Below, in pieces: positions 52,953 through 61,492 of a stretch of 64,000 bases of DNA. Every line of letters starts with the position of its first letter. The first letter of the stretch is position 1. The notes under the pieces were generated by a model. The model was not told the origin of the DNA, did no database searches, and saw only the letters and a program-made list of their open reading frames with translations. Source of the stretch: Mesorhizobium sp. J8 (GTDB lineage: Bacteria > Pseudomonadota > Alphaproteobacteria > Rhizobiales > Rhizobiaceae); assembly GCF_016591715.1 (NCBI RefSeq), contig NZ_AP024109.1, positions 868,001-932,000 on the forward strand, in the 5' to 3' direction. The position numbers were made by a program, and so were the translations under genes.

Positions 52953-54209
52953 TCAGCCGTATTTCCGCTGCGCGTCGAGCGCGAGCCCAAGGCCGACCGA
53001 GCCGAACATGTCGCCTTCGATGACGGAGGCCTGCGGCACCAGCGACAGGATTTCCCGCTTGGCCAGCGGGATGGCGGTCGAGCCGCCGGTGAGGAACACG
53101 GCGGTGATGGCTGAGGCTGGAACGCCAGCGTCGGCGATCGTCTGTCTGACCGTGGCAGTCACGCGTTCGATGTCGCTCGCAATGGTCTCCTCGAGGCCCG
53201 CGCGCGTGATCTCGGCCGCGAAGCGCGCCCCGGGCAGCGACACCTTCACCTCGGCTGAGGACTGGTCGGTCAGCGCGATCTTCGCCCTTTCGACCAGGCC
53301 CGCCAGCGCATGGCCGTAGCGATGCTCGACGACATGGATGAAGCGGTCGACGAGGTCGGCGCGCTCGGCCTCATAGCGGATCTGCCTCAGATCCGTCATC
53401 GCCTTGGCGGTGTAGACGAGATTGATGCGCTGCCAGGTGGCGAGGTCGATGAAATAGGCGGCCGGCAGGTTGCGCTTGTGGTCTTTGGTCCGCGTCAGAT
53501 AGCCGAGTTCGGGCATGACATGGGCGATGCTGAGCAGCCGGTCGAAATCGGTGCCGCCGATATGGATGCCGCGATTGGCGAGGATGTCGGCCTTGCGGTC
53601 GCTCAAGCGCGCGCGCTCCGGCGAGACCCGCACGATCGAGAAGTCGGACGTGCCGCCGCCCATGTCGACGATCAGTGCCAGCTCCTCGCGGGTGACGTTC
53701 TGCTCGTAATCGAGCGCCGCTGCGATCGGCTCGAACTGGAAGGCGATGTGCTTGAAGCCTTGTGAGCGGGCGGCTTTTTCGAGCTCGCCCTGCGCCTTCG
53801 CGTCGGCGGCCGCGTCGTCGTCGACGAACTGCACGGGCCGGCCGAGCACCACGTTCTCTACCGGACCGCCCGCGTCTTCTTCCAGCCGCTTCTTCAAATG
53901 GCCGACGAACATGCCGACAATGTCGATGAAGCCGATCTGGCGCGCCTTGATGCGCGTCTTTTCGTTGGCGAGCGTGCTCCCGAGAACGCTCTTCAGCGAG
54001 CGCATCAGCCGGCCCTCGATGCTGTCGGTATAGTCGCTGATCGCGCGGCGGCCAAAATAGGTGTAACCGTCCTCGAAGTTGAAGAACACGGCGCTCGGCA
54101 GGGTGGGTTGCTCGCCTTCCAGCGCCACCAGCCGCGGCCGGCCGTCGCGGATCACACCCACCGTGGAATTGGACGTGCCGAAATCGATGCCGCCGAATGC
54201 CGATCGCAT
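52953..54209 (-). CDS. HSP70-like actin-fold ATPase (YegD family)
   Basis: A 418-residue protein with the nucleotide-binding domain of HSP70 only. Phosphate 1 is GGIDFGTSNSTVGV, phosphate 2 is IVDMGGGTSDFSIVRV, and the adenosine region is FLTGGSTAIPL. The substrate-binding domain of DnaK is absent, as in YegD. Role unknown; it could be a specialised chaperone for neighbouring proteins. It lies 159 bases after the TIGR02186 gene on the same strand and meets lysR tail-to-tail. Confidence 0.9.
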   Translation of the reverse strand: MRSAFGGIDFGTSNSTVGVIRDGRPRLVALEGEQPTLPSAVFFNFEDGYTYFGRRAISDYTDSIEGRLMRSLKSVLGSTLANEKTRIKARQIGFIDIVGMFVGHLKKRLEEDAGGPVENVVLGRPVQFVDDDAAADAKAQGELEKAARSQGFKHIAFQFEPIAAALDYEQNVTREELALIVDMGGGTSDFSIVRVSPERARLSDRKADILANRGIHIGGTDFDRLLSIAHVMPELGYLTRTKDHKRNLPAAYFIDLATWQRINLVYTAKAMTDLRQIRYEAERADLVDRFIHVVEHRYGHALAGLVERAKIALTDQSSAEVKVSLPGARFAAEITRAGLEETIASDIERVTATVRQTIADAGVPASAITAVFLTGGSTAIPLAKREILSLVPQASVIEGDMFGSVGLGLALDAQRKYG

Positions 54210-54368
54210 CGCAGCCTCCTGTCATTGTTTCATGGCGGCAAGCCGACGCCAGACGCGCCGTCATACGGATGGCCGGACCGCTCTGCCGAATTGATTGTGC
54301 TTGTTTACCCTTGGGCTGGGAGGCGGCGGTTTATCGCATGATCGCCCGGAGGGAAACCCTTTTCGTCT

Positions 54369-55160
54369 TCAATCCTTGCGGAAGATGAGCCGGCCCAGCC
54401 AGCCGGTCAGCATCGCGAGCGACACCGCGAACACGCCGTAGAGGAAGGAATAGTCATGCGCGACGCGGAAGACCGACTGCTCGAAGCCGGACTTGCGGAT
54501 CTCGAGCTGGGCGGAGCTTTCCTTGACGAACATGCCGCTCTTGAACAGGAACGCCCGGGCCTTATGGGTGCCGACCGGCACGTTGGGCGCGAGCCGCACG
54601 GTGGCTCGAAACAGGTTTTGGGACAGGAACTGCACGCCGCCGACATTCTCGCTGTAGAGGCCTGTCGCCGCCTTGCGCTCGCGAAGCGCCGCGGTGAATT
54701 CCTCGATGGTTGCCGGGCTGTCGGTCTCGTCGGCGGGCTTGAGGTAGAGGTTCTGCGCCCCGAGCGAGAGCTGCTTGTACTTGGCGGGCTCGGCGATGTC
54801 TTGCAGCGGCCGCGTCGTCGCGACGGAATAGGAGACCGGCACGTTCTCGAACGTCTCCGAGTCCAGGTTGATCCAGACGCCGAGCACGCGGTCCTTGCGC
54901 CGGACCACGACCGGGCGCGGCGGTCCTTCGAGCACGACGACGACATCGTAGCGCCCCTGGCGCGCGATCAGCGGATCGGGATTTTCCAGCGATCCGAAGA
55001 TCGTCAGGTCGGCGCCCGAGAAACCCGCCGTGATGGAGATGGCGTCGGTCGACAGGCCGATCTGGATGCTTTCGGCGGGCGGCGTCTGCGCTGTTGCCGG
55101 GGAAAGCGCAAGGAGCATCGACAACGGGATGGCGGCTGCAAATGCTCTCAATCCCGCCAT
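54369..55160 (-). CDS. TIGR02186-type exported membrane-anchored protein
   Basis: A 263-residue protein with a signal peptide (FAAAIPLSMLLALSPATAQ), a beta-rich periplasmic part and one C-terminal membrane helix (SFLYGVFAVSLAMLTGWLGRLIF) with a basic end. It matches what I recall as TIGR02186, a family usually encoded beside a TauE/SafE permease. RQGRYDVVVVLEGPPRPVVVRRKDRVLGVWIN is typical. The ATG shares one base with the TSUP stop. It probably assists the permease in anion export. Confidence 0.78.
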   Translation of the reverse strand: MAGLRAFAAAIPLSMLLALSPATAQTPPAESIQIGLSTDAISITAGFSGADLTIFGSLENPDPLIARQGRYDVVVVLEGPPRPVVVRRKDRVLGVWINLDSETFENVPVSYSVATTRPLQDIAEPAKYKQLSLGAQNLYLKPADETDSPATIEEFTAALRERKAATGLYSENVGGVQFLSQNLFRATVRLAPNVPVGTHKARAFLFKSGMFVKESSAQLEIRKSGFEQSVFRVAHDYSFLYGVFAVSLAMLTGWLGRLIFRKD

Positions 55161-56083
55161 CAGTTGAGGCCCGCGGCGGACAGCGAATAGAGATTGGGCG
55201 GCGTCACGAAGAGATCGACGGCAAGGCGGATTGCAACGGCCAGCACCAGCATCGCCAGAAGCGCGCGCAGCTGTTCGCCGCGCAGCCTCTGGCCGGCCTT
55301 GGCGCCATATTGCGCGCCGGCGACGCCGCCGGCCATCAGCAGGAAGGCCAGGATCACGTCTACCGTCTGGTTGGTCGTGGCATGCACCAGCGTGGTGTAG
55401 GCCGAGGTGAAGATGATCTGGAACAGCGAGGTGCCGATAACGACATTGGTCGGCACCTTGAGCAGGTAGATCAGCGCCGGCACCATGATGAAGCCGCCGC
55501 CGACGCCCATGATCGACGACAGGAAGCCGATCGCCGCGCCGAGGCCCAGCACCGGGATGACGCTGACGAACAGCTTCGAGGCGCGGAAGCGCATCTTGAA
55601 CGGCAGCCGGTGGATCCAATTGTGCTGGCCGGATTTCTTGAGCACGGGTGCTGCGCCGCTGCGGCTGGCGCGCAGCGCGTTGACGCTTTCCACCAGCATC
55701 AGCCCGCCGACGGTGCCGAGCAGCGCGACATAGAGCAGCGAGATGAAGAGGTCGAGCTGGCCGAGCCGGCGCAACAGCGCGAAGACGTAAATGCCTGCCG
55801 TCGAGCCGACGATGCCGCCGGCGAGCAGCACGCCACCCAGCTTGAAATCGAGCGTGCCGCGCTTGAAGTGCGACAGCGCGCCGGAGAAGGAGGAGGCGAT
55901 GACCTGGTTGGCGCCGGTGGCGACCGCGATCGCCGGCGGGATGTTGTAGAAGATCAGAAGCGGCGTGATCAGAAAGCCGCCGCCGACTCCGAACATGCCC
56001 GACAGAAAGCCCACCGCCGCGCCCATCGCCAGCAGCACGAAGACGTTGACGGAAATTTCCGCGATCGGGAGATAAATGCCCAC
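55160..56083 (-). CDS. TauE/SafE (TSUP) family sulfite/anion exporter
   Basis: A 307-residue inner-membrane permease with about eight membrane helices in two repeated halves. Each half contains the TSUP signature: GFLSGMFGVGGGFLITPLL in the first and GFLSSIMGVGGGFIMVPALIYLL in the second. Family members move sulfite, sulfoacetate or related anions. With SoeABC close by, export of sulfite is a reasonable guess. Starts GTG/ATG near 56083 (MGIYLPIAEISVNVFV). It is translationally joined to the TIGR02186 gene. Confidence 0.88.
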   Translation of the reverse strand: MGIYLPIAEISVNVFVLLAMGAAVGFLSGMFGVGGGFLITPLLIFYNIPPAIAVATGANQVIASSFSGALSHFKRGTLDFKLGGVLLAGGIVGSTAGIYVFALLRRLGQLDLFISLLYVALLGTVGGLMLVESVNALRASRSGAAPVLKKSGQHNWIHRLPFKMRFRASKLFVSVIPVLGLGAAIGFLSSIMGVGGGFIMVPALIYLLKVPTNVVIGTSLFQIIFTSAYTTLVHATTNQTVDVILAFLLMAGGVAGAQYGAKAGQRLRGEQLRALLAMLVLAVAIRLAVDLFVTPPNLYSLSAAGLN

Positions 56084-56167
56084 CCGTCAGTCTCGATCAG
56101 TTTGCTTTCCGGCGAACGCCGCCGTCCCCGGCAGTTTCGCACCGAAAAGCCAATTTTTTCTTGCGCC

Positions 56168-56202
56168 GACGCGGCGGCGGGGTCAAACCCCGCCGCCGCG
56201 TC
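56168..56202 (-). terminator. Very stable hairpin between the PodJ-like gene and the TSUP gene
   Basis: GACGCGGCGGCGGGGT and ACCCCGCCGCCGCGTC form a perfect 16-bp stem with a 3-base loop. It begins 72 bases past the PodJ-like stop. There is no T run on either strand, so it is not a textbook terminator. It may block RNA decay, stop transcription with help from Rho, or shape the TSUP leader. Confidence 0.55.
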
Positions 56203-56274
56203 GAAACAAAAACCATCTCAATCAGTTAACAGGCAAATGTGTGGCAAGGCGTCGTGTATGCGACGCGGCTGCCG

Positions 56275-59200
56275 TTATTTCTTCGCAAGCAGCGCCTTGA
56301 CGAGCGGCGCGTCGATCTCGCCGGTCGGCTTCATCTTGTTGTCGGTCTGGAAAGCCATGATGGCGTTCTTGGTCTTGCCGCCCATCACGCCGTCGGCGCC
56401 GCCGGCATCGTAGCCGTTCTTGTTGAGGATCAGCTGGATGTTCTTCACCGCCTTTTTCATGTCGATGCCGGCGGTGGTCTGCGGTGTGCTGTCCTGCCAG
56501 GATTCCGGAATGTCGGCCGAGTTGGCGGCCGCGTTGAGCGGCTTGGCCTTCCACAACTCCGTAGCTGCCCGCGCCCGCTCAAGCTGCTCGGGCCTGAGCG
56601 CATTGGCGATCTCGTCGCGCTTGGCGGCGGCGTCCTTGTCGCCGGTCTTGGCGACCAGCGCGAACCACTTGTAGGATTCCTCCAGGTTCTGCTTCATGCC
56701 GACGCCTTTGGCGGCCAGGATGCCGAGGTTGAATTGGCTATCCTTGACGCCGAGGTCGGCGGCTTCCTGGAACCAGTGTGTCGCCGATTCATTGTCGGTC
56801 ACGCCGTCCGCCGCCATGGCGAACAGCACCGCCAGATTGTGCATGGCGCTGGCGTTGCCTTGCTCGGCGGCGAGTTGGTAGTAGGTCTTGGCCTTCTTGA
56901 TGTCGCGCGCGACGCCGATGCCTTTTTCGTAGAAATTGCCGATGCGGTATTCGGCCGGCGCGAAGCCCAGCTCGGCCGACCGCTCGTACCATTTCGCGGC
57001 CGCCTTCATGTCTTCCTTGACGCCGCGCGATTCCGCATAGCGCGAGCCGACCTCGAACAGCGCCTTGGCGTCGCCGCCGGCGGCGGCGTCACGCAGCGCC
57101 ACCGGACCGATTTCGGAAGGAATGTCGAATTTGGCCGCGGCCGATTGGCTTGCCGCGGGCGGTACGGCGCCTGTCGTATCGGCGGAGGTGGCGGCCGGCG
57201 CGCCGGTTGCCGCGCTGTTCGCTGCCGGACTGGCCGCCACGGGCTCCTTGGCCACCGGCTGCGTGTCGCCATCCATATCCGTCGCGATGGCAGCCGCGGT
57301 GGCGGGTTCGGACGGCATCGCGGAGGCTATCGGCGCCGGTGCGGCGGGCGTTGCAAGCGCCACCGGCGCGGGCGCGGCCGGCATGACAGCTGCACTTTCG
57401 TGACTTGCGGGCACAGAGGCGGCTGGGGCCGTCTCCTCGACGGGCTCCGCCTGCCTGGCAGGACGGGCCGGCGCGCTTTCGGCCTGTGCCGTCGCGGCAT
57501 CGATCTTCGGTGTGTCGGCCTTCTGCGTGTCGGCTTGCGGCGCGGCCGTGGCGTTGAGCGAAGCCGTGTCGACCGTCTGCGGGGAGACGACCGGCGCGGG
57601 CTGGTTGTTGGCCGTCTCGACCGGATCGGACAAAAAGGCTTTGCCCAGTTGCAGGCCGGCAAGCGCCATCATGATCGCCGCGGCCGCCATCAGGATCGGC
57701 TTGCGCCGCGCCTTGAGCAGGTCGCCGATCCTCAGCGCCTTCACCGGGCCGGTCATGGTCGATTGCCGTTTCAGCGTGTCGGCTTCGGCGGCCGCGGCCT
57801 GGGCCGCGCGGCGGGCGGCGGCGATAAAATCGGACTTTGCCGCATCGCTGTCGGTGCGCCGGGCCGGCTGGCCGCCGCGCTCGTCGCGCACGCGCTTCAT
57901 GATGGCGTTGAGGTCCGGCGCGCCGGAACCGGGTTCCAAGGGCCGGTTGGCGGCCTTGGGATCGAGCGGTTCGTCGATGTCGACGCTCGGCGCGTCACCG
58001 ACCGGTGCAGAGCCGGCAAGCGGCTGCGTGTCCGCATCTTTCTTGCCCTTGAAAGCGCGCGCCAGGCCGCTGAACATCGATTTCCTGCGGCCGGCCTCGC
58101 CCTTGTCGCCGATCGCATCGGGTCCGAGCGCCGCCATGGCTGCTGCTGCCGCGGCCTCGGCGGGCGTGCGCGGTGCGCTTGGCTCATCGCGCATGATGGC
58201 CGCCGCGCGGCCTTCGAGGCTGGCCATGTCTCCCGTCAGCGGCAGCGGTTGGTCGATATCCATCGAGGGCGCGTCCTGCACGGCGATCTTGCCGCCGCGA
58301 CCACCACGCTTTCCGGCCGGTTGCGGATCGACCAGCTCGCTCATCGCTTCGCTGGTCTCGCCCGCTTCGAGCGAGCCGAGCCGGTCGACGATCTTGAGCA
58401 GCGTGTCGTGTATCGCCTCGAAGGTCCGCGAATTGCGCTCGTCGGAGCGACGGGTGAGCGCTTCCAGCGTCTTCAGGTCCTGGGCGAGGCCGGCCACCGC
58501 GGTCGCGTTGGTCTGCGCCGTCATGGACGTCGACTCGGCAAGCGATTTGACGGCGCTCTCGGCCGCTTCGCGCGCCACGCTCAGGATGGAGTCGCGCGTG
58601 CCGGCCAGCGACTTCTCGATCTCGTTGAGGCGCGGGCTGATGTCTTCGAATTCGGGCAGCGGCGTGCCGGGCTTGGAGAGATGCGCTGACAGGCCGGCGA
58701 CCTGCGCTTCGAGGCTGCGGATCAGCGCCGGATCGATCCCGGCGACCTGCTGCGCCGACATTTCCAGCCGGCTGGAAATATCCTCGAGCCGGCTTTCCAG
58801 CCCACGGATCGCCATCTCGTTGGCGGGATCGGGCGTGCGTGTCTCGATGCGCTTGGCCAAAGCGGTGAAGCGGGCGTCGATCGCCTCCATGATGCCGGCG
58901 CTCTCGTCCTGGCGCATGCGCTGGTCGAGCCGGTCCGCGACCTCGTCCAGCCGCCGCTCGAGATCGCGGAACAGCATATTGCCTTGCTCGATCGCGTCGC
59001 CCTGGCGGCGCTCGAGCAGCGTGGAGAGCGCGTCGAAGCGCTGTTCCAGCCCCTGGAAGATCTGGTCGGCGTCGGGCATGGCCTGCGCGCGATCCAGCTT
59101 CTCCGTGATCGAAGCGATCTGCTTGCCCAGCCGCTCCATGGCCTGCTCGGGCAGGTCGGCGCGGCCGGCCAACTGGTCCACGCGGCTGGTGAGGAGGTTG

Positions 59201-60345
59201 AGGTGGTCGAGGACTTCCGCCCCCGGCCGCGACTGCGCGACCTCTTCGATCTGCAACGCCAGCGAGGCCATGCGCTTCTCGATCCGGCCGAAGGTTTCGG
59301 GATCGAAGGCATTGGCCTGCGCAGCCACCGTCGAGGCGACGATGGCGCGGGAGATCTCGTCCAGCCGCTCGTCGATCATGGCGAGCGTTTCGCCGCCGCG
59401 CGCGGTCTGCTGGCCGGCGAAACGGTCGACCGCGCCGGCAAGCATGCGCACCTTTTCCTCCAGCGAACGCAGCGAAAGCGATTCCGGCAGGTTGTTGACG
59501 GCGCTGCTGATCTGTTCGAGCCGGTCGGTCAGTACCGAAAGGCTCGGGCCTTCCGCACGCTTGCGCTGATCGGCGTCGACGCGGTCCTCGAAGGCGCTCC
59601 AGCGGCGGTCGAAATCGTCCCAGCGACGGTCGACCTTCTGCACGCTTTCCTCGCGCGCCAGCGTGTCCAGCGCGCTCTTCACCTGTTCCAGCTCCAGCCG
59701 CAGCAGGTTGACGCTGCGGTCGTCGCTCTTTTCGGCCAGCGTCTGGATGGCGCCCGAAAGCCGCTCGAATTCAAGGCCGAGCTCGGCGCTGCTCTTGTCG
59801 GGCATCGCGCCGCGCTGGCTGTTGGCCTGCATGGCGCGGTCGATGTCCTGGCGAAACGCTTCGAATTCGCGCTGCAGGCCGGCAGTCATCTGATGCCGCA
59901 GTTCCTCACGCAGCCCGCGCAGCTCGACGGCGATCTTGCCGACCATGGCGACGCTGTCTTCCTGGCCGCGCACCCGGTCGATGTCGCGCGCGATCGCCTG
60001 ATAATTCTGCCCGAAGGCGGGCGCGGCGCCGGACGCCGGATTTTGCGGCCGCTGGTTCTGCGCGCCGGGATACTGCGCCGCCGGATTTTGCGGCGGCCGG
60101 TCCAGAGGTCTTTGTGCGGAGTAGGTGTCTTCATACCAGCGCGGCTGGCCGTAAGGCTGCGTGCTTGGATAGCGCGGCTCGACCGGCGGCCGCCGCAGGT
60201 CGGGGCGATCGGGCATGTCGGCGCGCGTCCGGTCCAGCCGCTGCTCCAGCGTTTCGAGCGAGCGGTTCAGTTCCTCGAGTGATGCGTGCGGCCGGCGCTG
60301 CCTGCCGGCATTGAGTGTATCGAGATAGGACCGCTTGCTGTTCAT
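56275..60345 (-). CDS. PodJ-like polarity protein (coiled coil, membrane helix, Sel1 repeats, peptidoglycan-binding domain)
   Basis: A 1356-residue protein. Residues 1 to about 875 are hydrophilic and rich in coiled-coil heptads (ASLEELNRSLETLEQRLDRT and many LE/RLD/EIS blocks). One membrane helix lies near 880-900 (PILMAAAAIMMALAGLQLG). An Ala/Pro/Thr-rich linker leads to four to five Sel1-type repeats (about 1075-1235; AAAKWYERSAELGFAPAEYRIGNFYEKG). A C-terminal peptidoglycan-binding domain 1 ends it (LNKNGYDAGGADGVMGGKTKNA). This matches PodJ, which marks a cell pole in Caulobacter and Agrobacterium. ATG at 60345 gives MNSKRSYLDTLN. Confidence 0.82.
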   Translation of the reverse strand: MNSKRSYLDTLNAGRQRRPHASLEELNRSLETLEQRLDRTRADMPDRPDLRRPPVEPRYPSTQPYGQPRWYEDTYSAQRPLDRPPQNPAAQYPGAQNQRPQNPASGAAPAFGQNYQAIARDIDRVRGQEDSVAMVGKIAVELRGLREELRHQMTAGLQREFEAFRQDIDRAMQANSQRGAMPDKSSAELGLEFERLSGAIQTLAEKSDDRSVNLLRLELEQVKSALDTLAREESVQKVDRRWDDFDRRWSAFEDRVDADQRKRAEGPSLSVLTDRLEQISSAVNNLPESLSLRSLEEKVRMLAGAVDRFAGQQTARGGETLAMIDERLDEISRAIVASTVAAQANAFDPETFGRIEKRMASLALQIEEVAQSRPGAEVLDHLNLLTSRVDQLAGRADLPEQAMERLGKQIASITEKLDRAQAMPDADQIFQGLEQRFDALSTLLERRQGDAIEQGNMLFRDLERRLDEVADRLDQRMRQDESAGIMEAIDARFTALAKRIETRTPDPANEMAIRGLESRLEDISSRLEMSAQQVAGIDPALIRSLEAQVAGLSAHLSKPGTPLPEFEDISPRLNEIEKSLAGTRDSILSVAREAAESAVKSLAESTSMTAQTNATAVAGLAQDLKTLEALTRRSDERNSRTFEAIHDTLLKIVDRLGSLEAGETSEAMSELVDPQPAGKRGGRGGKIAVQDAPSMDIDQPLPLTGDMASLEGRAAAIMRDEPSAPRTPAEAAAAAAMAALGPDAIGDKGEAGRRKSMFSGLARAFKGKKDADTQPLAGSAPVGDAPSVDIDEPLDPKAANRPLEPGSGAPDLNAIMKRVRDERGGQPARRTDSDAAKSDFIAAARRAAQAAAAEADTLKRQSTMTGPVKALRIGDLLKARRKPILMAAAAIMMALAGLQLGKAFLSDPVETANNQPAPVVSPQTVDTASLNATAAPQADTQKADTPKIDAATAQAESAPARPARQAEPVEETAPAASVPASHESAAVMPAAPAPVALATPAAPAPIASAMPSEPATAAAIATDMDGDTQPVAKEPVAASPAANSAATGAPAATSADTTGAVPPAASQSAAAKFDIPSEIGPVALRDAAAGGDAKALFEVGSRYAESRGVKEDMKAAAKWYERSAELGFAPAEYRIGNFYEKGIGVARDIKKAKTYYQLAAEQGNASAMHNLAVLFAMAADGVTDNESATHWFQEAADLGVKDSQFNLGILAAKGVGMKQNLEESYKWFALVAKTGDKDAAAKRDEIANALRPEQLERARAATELWKAKPLNAAANSADIPESWQDSTPQTTAGIDMKKAVKNIQLILNKNGYDAGGADGVMGGKTKNAIMAFQTDNKMKPTGEIDAPLVKALLAKK

Positions 60346-60798
60346 CGATGCGCCCGTGTTCAGAATGGCCGGCCGGAGGCCGGTTTTCCAGTAGCCAGCC
60401 GGGACCGAAGCGAGCCGAGCGGTTTTGCTGCGGAGGAGGACAAGCCTTCCCGGGTTTTTCACCCGCGCTTCGAAAACCGTGAAAAATTCGCTACAGGATA
60501 AACACGGATGACCGACATGCGCACATTTCGCCCAACGTGGTAAACAAGGCGTTAACCAAGCTTAAGAAGTCTCGCATAAATCATGCGCCGGCATCCGGGT
60601 GCGGCATAAAGTTCCGGTTCGACAACGCCCTTGCGTCACCTCGCGGCTGTCGATATAGAATTGACGTAAACGTAAAAGGTGCGAAGCCGTGCCTCTTGCG
60701 ATTGATTTGTTGCAACCACGATTGGAAGCACGCCCCCGCTTCCATCCAGGCGACGCTTGGTCCGCGACCGCGACGCCATCAGGGGAAAGCCAGTGACC
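60346..60798. other. 453-base gap between the PodJ-like gene and the MerR gene
   Basis: The two genes diverge from here. I see no protein or RNA gene. A TTAA-N6-TTAA pattern occurs at 60552-60565. A LiuR-type operator lies at 60661-60676 and GGGGAAAG precedes the MerR start. Promoters for both genes should be in this gap. Confidence 0.5.
60661..60676. promoter_or_regulatory. LiuR-like operator 1 (merR promoter)
   Basis: TTGACGTAAACGTAAA shares the TTGACGT start and repeated ACGT units with the stronger site at 61375-61396. It is 122 bases before the MerR start, where an autoregulatory site is expected. Confidence 0.6.
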
Positions 60799-61263
60799 AT
60801 GAAACTTGTTTCGCCCGGCGAAGCCGCGGCCAATACCAATGACATTCCGGCCGAGGCCGGCGAGGAATTCGTCCGCATCGGCGAGATGGCCAAGAAATAC
60901 GGCGTGACGTTGCGCACGCTGCGTTTCTACGAAGACAAGGGCCTTCTCAATCCGCATCGCGACGGCTCGACCCGACTCTACACGCGCCGCGACAAGGCCC
61001 GGCTGAAGCTGATCCTGCTCGGCCGCAAGGTCGGGTTCTCGCTGCGCGACGTCAAGCAGATGATGGATCTCTACGATCCGACCGGCACCAACACCAAGCA
61101 GTTGCGGCTCGCGCTCGACAAGTCGGAGAAACAGCTCGCCCGCCTGCAGAAGCAGCGCGCGCTGATCGACGACGCCATCGGCGAGCTGAGCAATTCGATG
61201 GCCATCGTGCGCCAGATGCTCGTCGAGCGCACCGCTGCGCCGCAGGCAAGCGTCGCTGGCTGA
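60799..61263 (+). CDS. MerR-family regulator, LiuR-like
   Basis: A 154-residue regulator. The MerR winged helix is EEFVRIGEMAKKYGVTLRTLRFYEDKGLLNPHRDGSTRLYTRRDKARLKLILLGRKVGFSLRDVKQMM. A coiled coil (LRLALDKSEKQLARLQKQRALIDDAIGELS) follows. No Cys metal ligands are seen, so it is not a metal sensor. Neighbouring acyl-CoA dehydrogenases and the ACGT-type palindromes point to the LiuR group, which senses branched-chain acyl-CoA or similar intermediates. ATG 60799 was chosen; GTG 60793 is a close alternative. Confidence 0.82.
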   Translation: MKLVSPGEAAANTNDIPAEAGEEFVRIGEMAKKYGVTLRTLRFYEDKGLLNPHRDGSTRLYTRRDKARLKLILLGRKVGFSLRDVKQMMDLYDPTGTNTKQLRLALDKSEKQLARLQKQRALIDDAIGELSNSMAIVRQMLVERTAAPQASVAG

Positions 61264-61295
61264 TCGCCCGCGCTTCGGAAATACCCGGACAACAA

Positions 61296-61326
61296 AGCCG
61301 CGCGGCTATAGTCGCGTGGCTTTTTT
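61296..61326 (+). terminator. Intrinsic terminator after the MerR gene
   Basis: AGCCGCGCG and CGCGTGGCT (one G-T pair) around an 8-base loop, followed by TTTTTT. It sits 33 bases after the MerR stop and separates it from the acyl-CoA dehydrogenase gene. Confidence 0.87.
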
Positions 61327-61374
61327 GTCGCCACGATGCCTGGCCGCTTACAATATTTTTTGATTGCGGCGAAG

Positions 61375-61396
61375 TTGACGTTTACGCAAACGTCAA
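61375..61396. promoter_or_regulatory. LiuR-like operator 2 (acyl-CoA dehydrogenase promoter)
   Basis: The 22-base site consists of left arm TTGACGTTTAC and right arm GCAAACGTCAA, pairing at 20 of 22 positions. It is 97 bases before the acyl-CoA dehydrogenase start. Its likeness to operator 1 strongly suggests one regulator binds both. Confidence 0.72.
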
Positions 61397-61492
61397 TATT
61401 TGCTACGCAGCATCGACATTGGCCCGGCCTCCTGTCCAGGACGTGGACAGGCGACTTGCTGGTCGGCCGGGACCGTAAGGGCGGAGGAAGGC

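Noticed and set aside
60552..60565. CtrA site TTAA-N6-TTAA before the PodJ-like gene
   Set aside because: The spacing is six, not seven, and the surrounding bases do not fit the consensus better than chance.
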